The notes under the pieces: generated by a model
Database searches by the model: none
Told to the model about the DNA's origin: nothing
Seen by the model: only the letters and a program-made list of their open reading frames with translations
Assembly: GCA_037178975.1 (NCBI GenBank)
Contig: JASJZH010000003.1
Location: forward strand, 5,146,001-5,210,000
Length of the DNA: 64,000 nucleotides
Reading direction: 5' to 3'
Source of the DNA: Oscheius tipulae
Taxonomy: Eukaryota; Nematoda; Chromadorea; Rhabditida; Rhabditidae
In this document: positions 47,709 to 61,814 of the stretch, piece by piece
How positions within the stretch are numbered: the first letter of the stretch is position 1
Layout: the number at the start of each line of letters is the position of its first letter
Position numbers and translations under genes: made by a program

Positions 47709-47748
47709 TCTTAACAGTCTAAAACAAGAGCTAGATAACAATAGAAGT

Positions 47749-48381
47749 TTACAACTCGTCCAATTTGTTCTGTCGATTGTCTTTGAGCGGGTATTGTTCC
47801 CAGAAGAAGCGCTTGTCGTTGGAGTAATTGTGCTCTTCCGGCTCTGGTTCCGACAGTTTTAGTCCCTCTTTCTCGAGTGTTTTGAAGAATTCTTGTTGCT
47901 AAACATCACATGAATAGGACCTGACCGAAAACTTACATGTTTGCTGCGTTCCAGCTGTTCATTAGTGACTCCAGGCTTGGCAAAATGAATGCCAGACTGG
48001 AGACATCTCATAGCCAGTACTCTTCCCAAATTCATAGCTGCACATGTGTCTGTATTACTGAAAATAAGGAAAAATTGTTCAACTAGCATGAATCTAACCT
48101 GTATAACTGGTTGCTGATGGCTTTTTCTTTGGTCGAAGCCGAAATCACCACTCCATTTTCGAAATGCGTCAATGTGGCTTCTTGATGTGCCTTCGACTGT
48201 ATCAAATCGACTCTGAAAGTGAAAATGGTCAAGTGAATGCATTATGAGCTAACCTGTAAACAAAACTGCGAAGGTCTCTGTCGGCCTCAAACTGGAAACC
48301 GTTGGGCCTTCTCTGCTTGCTCAGCATTTCCATATTGCGAGGATTTTTGTTGACATATCGGGCTACGAATTTGGCAGCCAT
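47749..48381 (-). CDS. mrpl18: mitochondrial ribosomal protein uL18m (MRPL18)
   Basis: ATG 48381 (directly after TTTTCAG), TAA 47749-47751, four exons, about 165 residues. N-terminal AKFVARYVNKNPRN, then the L18 fold: FRSFVYRVDLIQSKAHQ-like text, NGVVISASTKEKAI, NLGRVLAMRCLQSGI. The tail EEHNYSNDKRFFWEQ and QNKLDEL is lineage-specific in appearance. It binds 5S rRNA (or its mitochondrial substitute) in the central protuberance of the large mitoribosomal subunit. Human MRPL18 has the same VVSAST and GRVLAQRCLEAGI elements. Confidence 0.87.
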
Positions 48382-48548
48382 CTGAAAACAATGTTTTAAC
48401 AAAAAAGAAACCACATAATAAAGAAGGAGGTGAATGACAGATTGTTTGTAAATGTCGCAGTCGCGTAATTTGGCATACCGTAATCAGAAATGCCCATGAG
48501 CCAATCGAAGTAATTTTTATTTTAAAATTAGATCGAAAAGTTTGACGT

Positions 48549-49148
48549 CTACTTGGTACTAAAAGGGGTTTGACTAGAAATGGCAGTGCCGAGAGCAGGA
48601 CTGGTGGTAGTAGAGGTAGGAAGGGTGGTAGCAGCCGTGGTCGAGTTGATCTTCTGAGCATACTGTTCCGAGTTGGAGAAGATTGAAGAGGTCTCGAGAA
48701 TGCTCTGGTTGTGAGGAGCCACAGCGGTCGTGACTTCCTTGTCCATTTCTTCTAAATCTACGTTGATCTTTGTCTCCGAGGCAGGAAGTATCTTTCCGGG
48801 AGAGAAGGGTCCATTGCAGTGCAGATTCCTTTTGCTCCGATTCGTTGTCTTCTTTTCCGGTTCCGTCTTCTTCTTGACTTCTTCCACAACGACCTGACTC
48901 GGCTGTAGTCCAATTTCTTTCTTCTTCATCAGCGTGTAGAGAGCGAAACTGACTTGAACCACGACCACGATGAAGACAGCTACCATAATGAGGACCGTCA
49001 GAACGTACAGAAAGGACATGTGGTAGGCAATCTGACTGACGACGCTTCGCAGATTGTCCAACTGTTTCCTCTCATCGAGCAACTCCGGGTCGACGGTAGA
49101 ATTGGTGCTGCCATCCTTGAGGACGGCTTCGAAGTCGAAGTAGTTCAT
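48549..49148 (-). CDS. single-pass membrane protein, uncharacterised
   Basis: A single-exon 199-residue frame, ATG 49148. Residues 1-42 are acidic and carry an N-glycosylation sequon (NST), one long membrane helix runs about 46-72 (LYVLTVLIMVAVFIVVVV), then a Lys-rich juxtamembrane stretch and a long Ser/Thr-rich tail. The positive-inside rule puts the C-terminus in the cytoplasm. No signal peptide and no known domain. It is intronless, unlike its neighbours, but composition and length support a real gene. Confidence 0.6.
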   Translation of the reverse strand: MNYFDFEAVLKDGSTNSTVDPELLDERKQLDNLRSVVSQIAYHMSFLYVLTVLIMVAVFIVVVVQVSFALYTLMKKKEIGLQPSQVVVEEVKKKTEPEKKTTNRSKRNLHCNGPFSPGKILPASETKINVDLEEMDKEVTTAVAPHNQSILETSSIFSNSEQYAQKINSTTAATTLPTSTTTSPALGTAISSQTPFSTK

Positions 49149-49827
49149 AGCAACGATCTTCCAGCGGAGTCGTCCAGACGAATACGTTGTTCTTAGAGAG
49201 AAGTTTGCTCGGATTTAGTTGACAAGTTAGAGGATCATGTAAAGGCGAATGCAGTAGTTTTCAAGAGTAATAAGCTCGACGTTGCTTCTTCTCAAGATTG
49301 TTGGTGGATGCTACCCAACTCTCCTCTCAACATGACTCTCATGACGACCAACACGGCTCTCTTCCAACATAGTGAACAGACTGAATCAACCTCCAATGGG
49401 CAGACAACAAAATCCAGAAGCAATCCATGGACTGCCCTAACGAGTTTCGTTCCATTCTTCTTTCAACTATGCGACAATGACAATAGAACTCTTTATTGAT
49501 TCTCGTATCTCAACCTCCAGTATGATTTTAACCGGCAACGAGGGCAGTAATGACTAGACAGTACCGGAAACTATAAGTAGGACTACCGGGAACGGAAATG
49601 GACTAGCTGCTGTAACTCGGATTCGGCCACCAGGGCTTATTTTGTGACTAGACGAAGGCGGTAGAAATCTTTGGGAAAACAGTTTGACACACAGCGGACA
49701 CAATAGAAATCATGAAAAGCAACGAAACAACGCTCCGCTTACCGGGAGCAATCTACAGTGTGAACTAAAGACCGTTCAGAAGGAGGAGGCATGACGAAAG
49801 CTCTGCAACGGATTGGTAGAAGTCAGA
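49149..49827. other. intergenic between membrane protein and R3H gene
   Basis: No coding region supported in these 680 nt. It should contain the 3' UTR of the R3H gene and the promoter of the membrane-protein gene. Confidence 0.35.
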
Positions 49828-52252
<2,425 letters not shown>

Positions 52253-54181
52253 CCCTGAAAATGAGACATTTCCAAATAAGAGGCAGAAGGAGAGAGGGAG
52301 AGAGAATGAGTAAAAGACGTCCACGTAATCCCTTGCGTTAATCACAGCAGCAGTCAATGAAAACCATTAATAAGGTCAGAAAATGGACTATTGGATAAAA
52401 AACGAGACCACCACCCCCCAATCTTCCTTAGCAACAAGCAAGGCGCATTCTGGGGCCACCTCGGTTGTTCGGCAATTTGCCGGTCGCCTGAAACCTACGC
52501 CCCACTTATATTATGAAATGCCCAACTTGGTTGGACAAGAGACTAGACGGGAACATCAAACATTGGGGGATTACTGTTCGGATTTGACGTTTCACTGATC
52601 CCGTTTGGAAAAAAAGGTAATTCCTGTTCTTGAATGTCTTGCAGAAAGGGCTCGTGATGAAAGAGACAAAGGAAAGACTAGACGTCAGAAAGATCTGTCG
52701 TCAAGGTCATTTCGGAACTCCGTAATCATTTTTGGTCATTCTCACGCTAATGACGTCCAAGGTATATTTCTTGTTCTGCGGAATAGGTATACGTAGAATT
52801 TCCTGTTGTTCTCTCACGCTCCTAACCTAGATGTCTGAGTCACGCTGTCTATTGAAGCATGTCAAGATCCTGACAGGGAAATTGTACCCCCTGGGGCGCG
52901 TCTGTTCTCTAGGGGCAAGTGCGGTGAAGCATCTTCCAATGGGACGTTTTACAAGAGGAATCAGTTGAAACGTCTTGAGTTTATTAAAGGGCCTCTTATA
53001 AATTATTCTGCGAGTGCCTCACCTGGTCGTCTGCAATAGGGAAGAGGTGGTAGATTTCGAAAAAATATTGTCAGTATTCACGAAGATTGTAAAAACCTAT
53101 CAATATTTTAGCGCTTCTGTAGGGTTACCCAGCTGTTTCGAATGATGTGAAAGCAATTGGTAAAACGAATAGATTGAAATTGGTGCTGGAAGAAAGAGGG
53201 AATACCAAGATTTATCTCTTTCAATCAGTCAAGATTTCTTGCAAAAAGCAAGAGAATAACAATCTGTGAAACGTCATCAACGGAAGGAGGGCCCACATGA
53301 GCTCCAAAACGAGCCGCCTCTCTTTTATCCTCCGCCCATCTACGGACTCTTATGTATATAGGCGTGGGTGAATATTAAAATAGAATGAATTAAAAATGAA
53401 TCCGCCTACTTGCCGGAGAGTGAAAGGTAAGAGGTCCGACGGCAGCAGTAATCAGCAGAACGACAATCATTTTCGTCGAAAATTGAATAAAAAGACACTG
53501 ACATCAGACGTCGATGGAGCAAGGGAGTGACGGGGAATAATTCAATCTAGAACCCCTATGAAAATGACTGGCGTCAAAAATGGAGATTGATGTGCCTATA
53601 TGACGCTCGTTTTACCTCAAAAACGATAAGCTGATTCCTTTTTTGCTCTTATCAGACAGAGATCCTCTAAATGAATATTCTGACATTGCATGCTGCTGGA
53701 ATAATTCCGAAGCTAAAAGTCATCAAAAAGGTGTTCTCGGTAGGGATCATTGATATCTCAGATGTTTGAAACAAGGCAACTCGAAGCACTTGTCTGTATC
53801 GAGCATGACTTGTTACTTCTAGTTTGAAATGTTCATACCAACAAAAGACCCGAGTAGGAACGCTGCTGAATCTGCGTCTGCCAATGGAACGAGCTTGACT
53901 TTAAGAACAAGAGGACAAATAGTGAGAGTCGATCTCTACGGGTAAACACAGACGGGATTGTGATCACGGCAAGCGGGTAATGACGTTAGTGTAAGCACTT
54001 TTAGAGCCAGAGAGGGATGCGAAACGATATCGCCAATGGAAATACCATTGTCCTTGTATGAAAACTGAGTAACTCTCATAATTTATAAGCTTCTTGGAAT
54101 ATAACCAGAAAAGATATGATAAAGTAGATTTACATCGAATGAACAGGCAGAAAGAAAAGGAATGAAGAAACAAACAAATAC
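52253..54181. other. 1.9 kb intergenic region
   Basis: No gene is supported. A minus-strand 26-codon frame at 53390-53470 (MIVVLLITAAVGPL) looks like a signal peptide but has no clear second exon. A TATATA motif is near 53355. Confidence 0.35.
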
Positions 54182-54813
54182 TTATGACTTCGACTCGATA
54201 GCACCCTTCTCCACCAGATCTGGTATCTCCACGGCTAGCCAAGCTCCAAGACCGAGACTCATTGCGTGAGCAATTCCGAATTTTGGAACGTTACGAGCCC
54301 ATAGCGGCTTGAAATGGTCGGATAAGCAAATTTTACCGCCCCTGTACATCTGGAAAACAGCGAATAGATCGAAAGAGGAAGCTACAAACTTTTGCAGTTT
54401 TTCCATCCAGCTCAGGAAGAGCAATCTCCGGTGCTGTAACAGGATAAGTAATTGGAATATCGAACTCTACATCAAACTCATACCTGAAAGATAGATTGCT
54501 GGATACATGTGTAAACTTCAAGCAGCTTTAAAAGTAAAGCTCACTTGATCATGTTGTGAAAATACCAGCACTTGCCGAACCATCTTGTTCCTTGCTCGTT
54601 CGCCTCGAGACGGAACCAGTCGGCATCATTTTCTTTGTTAGCTTTTATGAAGGCAATCAGGGACTGATACTCTTCCTGAAAAATTGAATTAACGAGAGTA
54701 TACAAAAAGGAACTTACGCCTACACGCTGGGTCCACAAGGCGCCGTCACGAGGGCCAGCCTTTGTTTTGCAGAGAGGTATAGATCTCAACTTAGCTTTCT
54801 CACTATCGTCCAT
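54182..54813 (-). CDS. ufc1: UFM1-conjugating enzyme UFC1
   Basis: ATG 54813, TAA 54182-54184, four exons, about 168 residues. It matches UFC1 along its length: [68 protein letters not shown] with the catalytic cysteine at residue 115 (116 in human), and [13 protein letters not shown] near the end. UFC1 takes UFM1 from UBA5 and passes it to UFL1, acting mainly on ribosomes at the ER. Acceptor TTTCAG lies 11 nt before the ATG. Confidence 0.96.
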
Positions 54814-54935
54814 ATTTCACGTGTCTGAAATGAACGGATAAGAGAAAGGATAAAAGAGAATAAAATCGGAGAACCAGTCAAAAGTGAGATAAAAGTGATG
54901 CAAAAGTTCGTCGAAGTTCCAATCTGAACCACGTA

Positions 54936-55063
54936 TTTTATCTATTTACAGTTACCAAAAATAGTGAATATTTTTTTTCCAGACTCGCGCATTTTGCTTA
55001 TTTTTTATCATGTTTGCTCGTAATTTACGTTTTTTTCGGCTCTGTATCTGTAAATAGATAAAA
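54936..55063. repeat. 16-bp perfect inverted repeat, 96-nt spacer
   Basis: TTTTATCTATTTACAG at 54936-54951 is exactly complemented at 55048-55063. It lies just left of the larger palindrome in the UFC1/SET divergent promoter. Confidence 0.7.
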
Positions 55064-55097
55064 GTGAACGCAATAAAGTCTTGATAAATTGTTCCGT

Positions 55098-55262
55098 ATA
55101 GTCTGTTCAGCTGAGAAGTTGAAAACGCAATCTTTTAACATTGTTCGTGGCGGGACCCCTCTACTGTTTTTATTCCTTTTGGGACCATTAACAGTAGAAA
55201 AGGGTTCCGCCACGAGCAGCGTTAAAGGACTGCGTTTTTAACTTCTCAATTGAACAGACTAT
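55098..55262. repeat. 165-bp foldback palindrome between UFC1 and the SET gene
   Basis: Left arm 55098-55166 (TAGTCTGTTCAGCTGAGAAG..., GTGGCGGGACCCC..., CTACTGT) pairs with right arm 55191-55262 over about 70 bp with a few mismatches, around a 24-nt loop. A hairpin RNA or a short foldback transposon are both possible. Confidence 0.75.
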
Positions 55263-55363
55263 TGTACAGCTAGCCGTCAAAGAACCGGCCTTTTTGCCTT
55301 AGCTTCGTCCAAATAAAATTCTGTTTATCATCATATACCTGTCTACTAACAAGCCATTTCAGG

Positions 55364-56455
55364 ATGGCCTCCTTCAAAATACCAGGCCTAGACTATTCGG
55401 ACGAGAGTGATGAGGACAAAGACATCAAAAATAGAGCAGCAGCCAAGGTATGCCCTTTATCAATTTTTACTGTTTTTCAGCATTTCCTCGCAATAGATGT
55501 TTCCACAATGTCAGTAAAACTAATGGAGGCTCCATTGAACACACCGAATGATCGTCTTTCGAACGACGGGATCTCAGCATTATACATATTCACAGGTATG
55601 CTGGTTTGTGATACAGCTGACTGAATGATTCAGAAGAAGAATATCTTCAGCTGGGAGTCCCTTTACCCGACGAAGACGTCGAATTCGACGATTGTATACG
55701 TATGCTTTTGCCATTTTAAGAAATTGTTTTGTTCAGACTGTGATCTGTGTGACCAATATTTTGTTGGTTGCTGCAAAAAACATCCTCTGTATTGGATCCC
55801 AGATCGATCAGCCACCAAAGTAATACCCGCCGGTGAAGATAGAAGAGCCGAGAAGTCGAGACCCCTTTTCGTTCGTATACGCATGTCAAAAATAGCGAAT
55901 GCTGGTCTGGGAGCCTTTGCCGAGATGTCTATTCCCGTATGCTTTACTTTTTCCACTATTACTATTACTCCAATTACTAACTATTATCATTTTCAGAGAG
56001 GATTCGTGTTTGGCCCTTACGAAGGAGTGCTCATCGAAGATGCGGACCAGGCGGCGATAGACGGATACTGCTGGGAAATCAGGTCGAAGGGCAAAACTAT
56101 CTTCATAGACGGATCCGATCCACGTTATTCAAACTGGATGAGGTTTCTAATCAGTCTTTTTTTATTGGTCCCATTTTCAGATACATTAATCATAGCGACA
56201 CACACAACGAGCAAAATGCCGTCGCATTTCAATATCAAGGATCTGTCTACTATCGAATTATGAGACCAATAGAAAAAGGCGAGGAAATATTAGGTTAGTT
56301 TTGATTGTGTTCTGCTTGTATTGCACTTTTCAGTATACTATGGACCAAACTACGCCGCCGAACTGCTCAAAGACTCCCAGACTCGACGAAAAGCCTACTC
56401 TGCCCAGATCCCAGCCAGGCGGAAAAAATCTCCAAGGAATCCATTTATTTTATAG
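55364..56455 (+). CDS. set-17: PRDM9-like SET-domain methyltransferase (set-17 type)
   Basis: ATG 55364 (one base after ATTTCAG), TAG 56453-56455, about 290 residues. An acidic N-terminus (LDYSDESDED) is followed by a PRDM9-type zinc knuckle (HCDLCDQYFVGCCKKH) and a SET/PR domain: NAGLGAFAEM, FVFGPYEGVLIED, YINHS, NEQNAVAFQYQGSVYYR, GEEILVYYGPNY. It ends soon after SET with a basic tail and has no C2H2 array. In C. elegans, SET-17 is the PRDM7/9-related H3K4 methyltransferase of the germline. The fit is by knuckle plus PR domain; methylation of H3K4 here is inferred. Confidence 0.88.
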
Positions 56456-56477
56456 ACAAATGTGAGATCGTTGGTTA

Positions 56478-57156
56478 TTAGGGGGTAGTGGGCTGGGAGT
56501 CGCACGAGTCGACCAGTTCAAGTGAAGCCAGTCCAGTTTTGGTGCTCTGAGCATAATATTTTGCCTGTTTTAAATGAACTCACGGAGATCTCCTTTCTCA
56601 TCCGACGTTTTTCGCTCTCGGCAAGAATAGCTTCCTTCAGCTGCTCTCGAGTGAGAGAAACATCCAGTTTTCTGAGCTGTACAAAATTTTCTGTATCAGA
56701 AGTAGTGTTTGAAACGAGCATGTATCCTCGCTCTGAACTATTATCTTGCTTCTTATACAAGTTGAGACTCACCAATGACAGAAAAGCGCTCGTTGAGAGA
56801 GATGTGACGTCCAGAATAGTTTTCGGCCTTTTGAGGGAGGGTGATGAAGTTCTTCTGGATGGCATCACGACCAACGATGGGAGCAATTGTGTAGTCGAAC
56901 ATGTCTAAAACGAGATCTTTCAGAAGTCGTTTATCTTCTCTCGACGGGTCAAACCAAAGTGATACTTCTACGAGGCACTGTGATATACCATTTTTTCTGT
57001 GATAGTTCGTTTTTTGCCTGTTTTATACTAATAAATTATTCAAAATAAAAAATGTGATCTCAAAAGGTTCATAACCGAAAATATTTGAAAAGAAATGAAG
57101 ATGAGGAGAAAAATGAATGAAAGCTGAGTGGTTGCCCCCCATGCTTTTGAACACAT
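56478..57156 (-). CDS. small secreted protein, distant candidate of the same family
   Basis: ATG 57156 opens a strong signal peptide (MCSKAWGATTQLSFIFLL). With introns at about 57078-56980, 56722-56803 and 56546-56582 the frame stays open to TAA at 56478-56480: CLVEVSLWFDPSREDK, FDYTIAPIVGRDAI, SLNERFSVIENF, SLTREQLKEAIL and an end LVDSCDSQPTTP. The layout (signal peptide, beta-strand-like V-x-V-S-L near the start, aromatic-rich strand before an intron, one cysteine plus SQP near the C-terminus) resembles the two secreted precursors at 1-465 and 11261-11790, but identity is low. It diverges from PPME1 with 114 nt between starts. Confidence 0.55.
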
Positions 57157-57270
57157 CGCGTTCGCGCCCTGGCCTTTGTCTGCAGCCGATAGTACAGTTG
57201 CGTCGCTTCGGTATATACTTTGATCGGATACGTAGATGGATAAAACCTGCAAATAATGAAAGAGATTCAG

Positions 57271-59060
57271 ATGTCCTCATTGAGACAGTCAGTTCTTTCG
57301 AAAGGACTTCCACCACCGGGAGCGGGGTAAATAGTTTGCCAATTCCCGATATTCTACCTGTTTAGTCACAAGAAATTACCACCTGGAAAAGACCTTTCTC
57401 TGCTTGAATGGACTGACTTCTTCGACTCTCAGAAGACTGTCACAGTCGGAGAAGACCATTTCAACGTTTATCTCAAGGGTTTTTTTTTTACCTATATCTC
57501 ATAAGGAAAACGTGATTTAAGGATCATCCGGACCAATTTTCTATTTCTTACACGGAGGTGGCTATTCTGGTCTCACCTGGGCAGTTCTAGCCGTTAGTTC
57601 CCTCATCAAACTGGCTTTATTTCCATTCAGGAAGAGCTTTCGAGTAGAATAGACTGCCGAATCTTGTCACCAGATTTGCGTGGTCACGGAAGTTCACAAT
57701 GCCGTGAAGACTACGATTTATCGAAAGAGCGACAAGTCAGGTCTGTTACTGTATTTTGTCAACTTGCTATTTTACAGTGACATTGGCGCCATTTTTCGTG
57801 AAGTCTATGGAACAGAAGAGACGAATTCGGATTGTGGTAGTGATAACGTTGTGGTAGTGGTAGGTAAATTGTGTGTTTTTTGGGCATTTAGAATTAGACC
57901 AGCCGTCTGTAAGTCTTCGATTAGACTTACAATAGCGGCTGCGTCGTTTCACAGTAACAAAAGTCTCGGTGTATGTGCTGTGACAAAATCAAAGTTCTAG
58001 AATGAATTCAAAGTTGACTTGTCATTGGTAATTACTCAGAAACGAACTCTTTCTGATTCTCATCAGAACATTTCCTACCTACTTTTCTCTAATCTGAAAT
58101 AACAAGGGGAATTGAAAACCGCGAAAACAACCGATTTGGAAAACGGAAGCAATAGATGGGTTCTTCGCAAATTTCTGTTAATGCAATTCCCCTCAGATTG
58201 GAGTTTTGGTTCTGTTTTGGACAAAAAAACTTTTGGCTACCTTAGCACTGTAATAAGAGTAGACTAGACAACAAATTTATTAACTCATATAAAAGCAAAC
58301 TGGATAAATTTAGGGCCACAGCATGGGTGGAGCTCTAGCAGCTCATTCTGTCGCTGCAAAGGTGATTCCGAATGTGGTCGGATTGGTAATCATTGATGTC
58401 GTCGAAGGATCGGCAATGGATGCGCTGAGTGGAATGATCACCTTCCTCAGAGGACGACCACAGTCCTTCGAGTCAGAAGAGGCGGCTATTAAATGGTAAG
58501 TTTTCATTGTTTTCAGACTGACAAACTCTTTCAGGTGTTTACAAAGTGGAACGTCAAAATCGTCTCGATCGGCGAGAATCTCTATGCCCAGTCAAATTGT
58601 CCGAACCGACAGTGGACGTGTATATTGTTTCTTCTAACTATTCACTTAAACGACATTTTTTAGTACAACTGGCGAATTGATCTGACTAAAACATCTGAAT
58701 ATTGGCCAGGCTGGTTCCAAGGTCTTTCCACGACGTTTCTCAGCTGTCCACCACCGAAACTTCTAGTTTTAGCCGGCGTGGATCGACTTGACAAAGATCT
58801 AACTGTAAGTCATTACTTGATTCTATCAACTTTGATTCAGATTGCCCAAATGCAAGGAAAGTTCCAGACGACGGTGTTGCCGCGGGTGGGTCACGCCGTT
58901 CACGAGGACAGTCCAGCTCAGTTAGCCGACGAACTTGCCCGTTTCGCAGCCAGATACAAGTTTGGTTTCTTTATTTCCAGAACAAACCGTATTTAGATTC
59001 GCTCAGATAAAAGGCGACATCGCCGGAAGACCAACTCTCCGTCTCGGTCAAATGATCTAG
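57271..59060 (+). CDS. ppme1: protein phosphatase methylesterase 1
   Basis: ATG 57271 (directly after ATTCAG), TAG 59058-59060, about 11 exons. Alpha/beta hydrolase landmarks of PPME1: HGGGYSGLTWAVL, DLRGHGSS, the nucleophile elbow VVGHSMGGALAAHS, IIDVVEGSAMDAL, FLRGRPQSF, WRIDLTKTSEYWPGWFQGLS, LLVLAGVDRLDKDLT and the catalytic His in VGHAVHED. The 400-nt intron before GHSMGG is the longest (donor GTAGGT). PPME1 removes the C-terminal methyl ester of PP2A catalytic subunit. The acidic insert of the human enzyme is missing. Confidence 0.95.
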
Positions 59061-61814
59061 TCTGTATATAGTAAATACTCATTTCAATAGCTCTCTAGCC
59101 ATTAGGTTAGCCCCATTAGCAGCTGCAAATCGTGTCCAGGGGCTAATTGCCAGCCGAGACATAATCCCACTGGCCTAATTGGGGAGCTGGAGCCGGGAAC
59201 GACTCACGAGCAACAGCGTCAACACGTCATTTGTTTCTCCGACTGTTTACAGACAATGAATCAGCCTCGATGGAAAGTAGCCCCTGACTAGTAGTAGCGC
59301 GTGTGTGTCACATGTGCCTCCATAGCCACAATTGGCATCCGCTAATTTCTCCCTCGTCTCCCGCCTCTTCGCTCCTTTTAGTCATCGATCTGCCTCTTCT
59401 ATTCCGCCCGTTCCAACTATTGTTCGATTCGAGAACATGATGTCTCTTGCCCTTTCGGCTCGTCGTTGAACCTAATCCGTTCGCCGGTTCGAATATTAAA
59501 CCTCAACAGAATTCGTTTTCTATATTTGTTGTGCGGGGCAGTCGACTGGAAGAATCAATTTGTTCGCCCAGAGTCTTTTGTCTTTTTTTCCGGCCTGTTT
59601 TGTAACGACATTCGCTCCTTTACTCTCACATACACTTCTTCATCTTCTTCATAGAAAAGAAACAATAACATACATTCAGCCAATAATGGAGTCAATTACG
59701 CTGCGAATGTATGCCCCCGGAACGTGTTCTGACTTAATCCCCATTTCGTATTCATGTTCTCCCTCAATTCAGTCAGTCAAAAGATAAGGATGAGTCTCTC
59801 TCTTTCTCTCTCCTCGTCATCCAATCAGTTGACACCATGTCAGAATGGCAACGTTCAAATCCCCTCCCGAGATGAGCTCTACTTTTTACGGGATTCCCAG
59901 GAAGCCTTTGATACTGCAAAGTGAGGGGAAGACTCATTTAGGATGTGCATAGGCGACACACAAGAATAGGCGAGAGTTTTGTCTTTTGGCCTCTTTTCCA
60001 ACATTTTCCTACGAGATACCTGGAAACGAAAGTGCTGACTCGCACGCGAGGCTGCCCTCTCTTAGTGAGTTGGCCGACTTTCCAAATATGATCCCCTCAT
60101 TGTCATTCACAAACATTGGCAAATCCGAGTTTGACGAAACGGAGCAACATGTCAATCCGCTTATATTGTCTAATCTCCTCCCTCAAATCCTTGCACTACT
60201 GAACGAACTCATTCGAATGCGTGTCTTCTTAATTAGTCAGCTGAGTGGAAAGCCTACAAATCAGGAGTCTCTGATTGAGCACAGCTCAGGCTTCTCCCCA
60301 ATTTTCCATATACTGATCACTGCTCTCTCTGCACTTGATAAGTGAGAACGAGTCGGCCCAATCCAATTGTCCCCCTTGTCCAGTACTTCCTCGATTTTGC
60401 AACTTGAGTCCGTCGTAGAGTATCGAATTGTTTTCTGCTCCGTAAGAGGTGTCGTCTGTGTCGTAAATTGGATAAGTCTCATTTGAGTCGACATGAATCG
60501 GCTGTTTGTTCAGTCGGATGTCACGGAGGTCTCCTCAGCCCCTCGGAGGGTCAGCTGACTCTTCCTCTCTCGGAACACATTGATCTTTCTTCCTTCTTTT
60601 TCGTGTTTCCGACTTCATTCTGACTCATTCTCGCCCCGCTTCCCGCCCGTATTTGCCTAGCGAAACACTGTCTGGCCCTCTCGTCTCTTTCTTTTGATCC
60701 CCTCCGACCACGTGTGGGAAAGCTCTCGATTAATTTCAAATGAAACTTTTTCTCACGCGACACATGGGTTCATTTGGCCATCGAAGCAGCTGCCGCACTC
60801 GGCGTCATCACTTTTTGTCCCTCCCTCCCCATTTGTTCAGTGAAACAACATTACTCGCTAATTGAGTTACTCTCTTCTTTCCCATAGTCTTCTCCATTGA
60901 CCTCTTCCATCGAAAAATTGATATTTGTTTTGTGATGTTCTTAAAAAAACGGCGTTTGACGCCCTTATGTGAACCGTCGCGAATAGAGTCATCTTTCCCA
61001 TGTCTTCTCCTTTAATTGTCTGCCAACACGCTCTTTTTTCGCGGCTATATTCATGAGTTTACGTGCCATTTTTCCCCTTAGTTTTCCGCCTTCTCTCCTA
61101 TGAATATTCTTGCTATGATTACTTATCCTCTCCCTCTTTCATTTGTCTTTTCAAGCATCCTCCGTCCAAATCTATGACCTCTTTTTTTTGCCCCAGAGAG
61201 GAACACTCTTCTCTCCATCAGTCTGCTCCCTTGAGACTCTCTCTGTGTCACTATTCTCAGTCCTTTTACCGCTCGCCCCTTCTTCACCTGTTTTCAGAGT
61301 AATTTAAACACAGAGCAGACTCTTGCACAGATGAGTCCCAGAAGAAATAGAATAGGATCGAAATCAGAACAGGCTCGTTTATTTAAATGAGCTCTCGAGT
61401 GACTCGTTCTGCTGCACTTTGATTGCAAGGGAACATTGCAGTCCAGCTACGTCAGAGCTACTATTAAACCAGAGAGAATATTGTACCCAATCCAAAGATT
61501 CAATCCCAGCCTGGTAAACACGATCCCTTTTCGAATATTAGTCTCACCTTAATCAGTCGCTCGTAATAACTGGCAAACATCAAGAAGCTTATTTCCGTCA
61601 AATGACTGCTTGTTTTCCGCTCGCCACCTAATCAGCATCCGAATGTAAATTGAATTCGTGTTTGTTTATTCACACCACTCTTTTTCCCCTTTCTCTTTAG
61701 ACTTTTTGTAACATTAATCTCTGGCTATTCATAACCAGGGGTTTCCCCGCGGGGCAAGCCTTCTCTCATTCAATCAACTCTCATTCTCGATTTATAACTG
61801 ACAAGCTATTTCAG
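59061..61814. other. 2.75 kb gene-free region upstream of the serine-rich gene
   Basis: No coding region supported. One frame at 59986-60345 is 119 codons long but has no ATG, no motif and no splice context. The serine-rich gene downstream begins with an exon that follows an acceptor, so its first exon probably lies somewhere here. Confidence 0.35.

Noticed and set aside
59986-60345. 119-codon ORF
   Set aside because: No ATG, no motif, no splice context.
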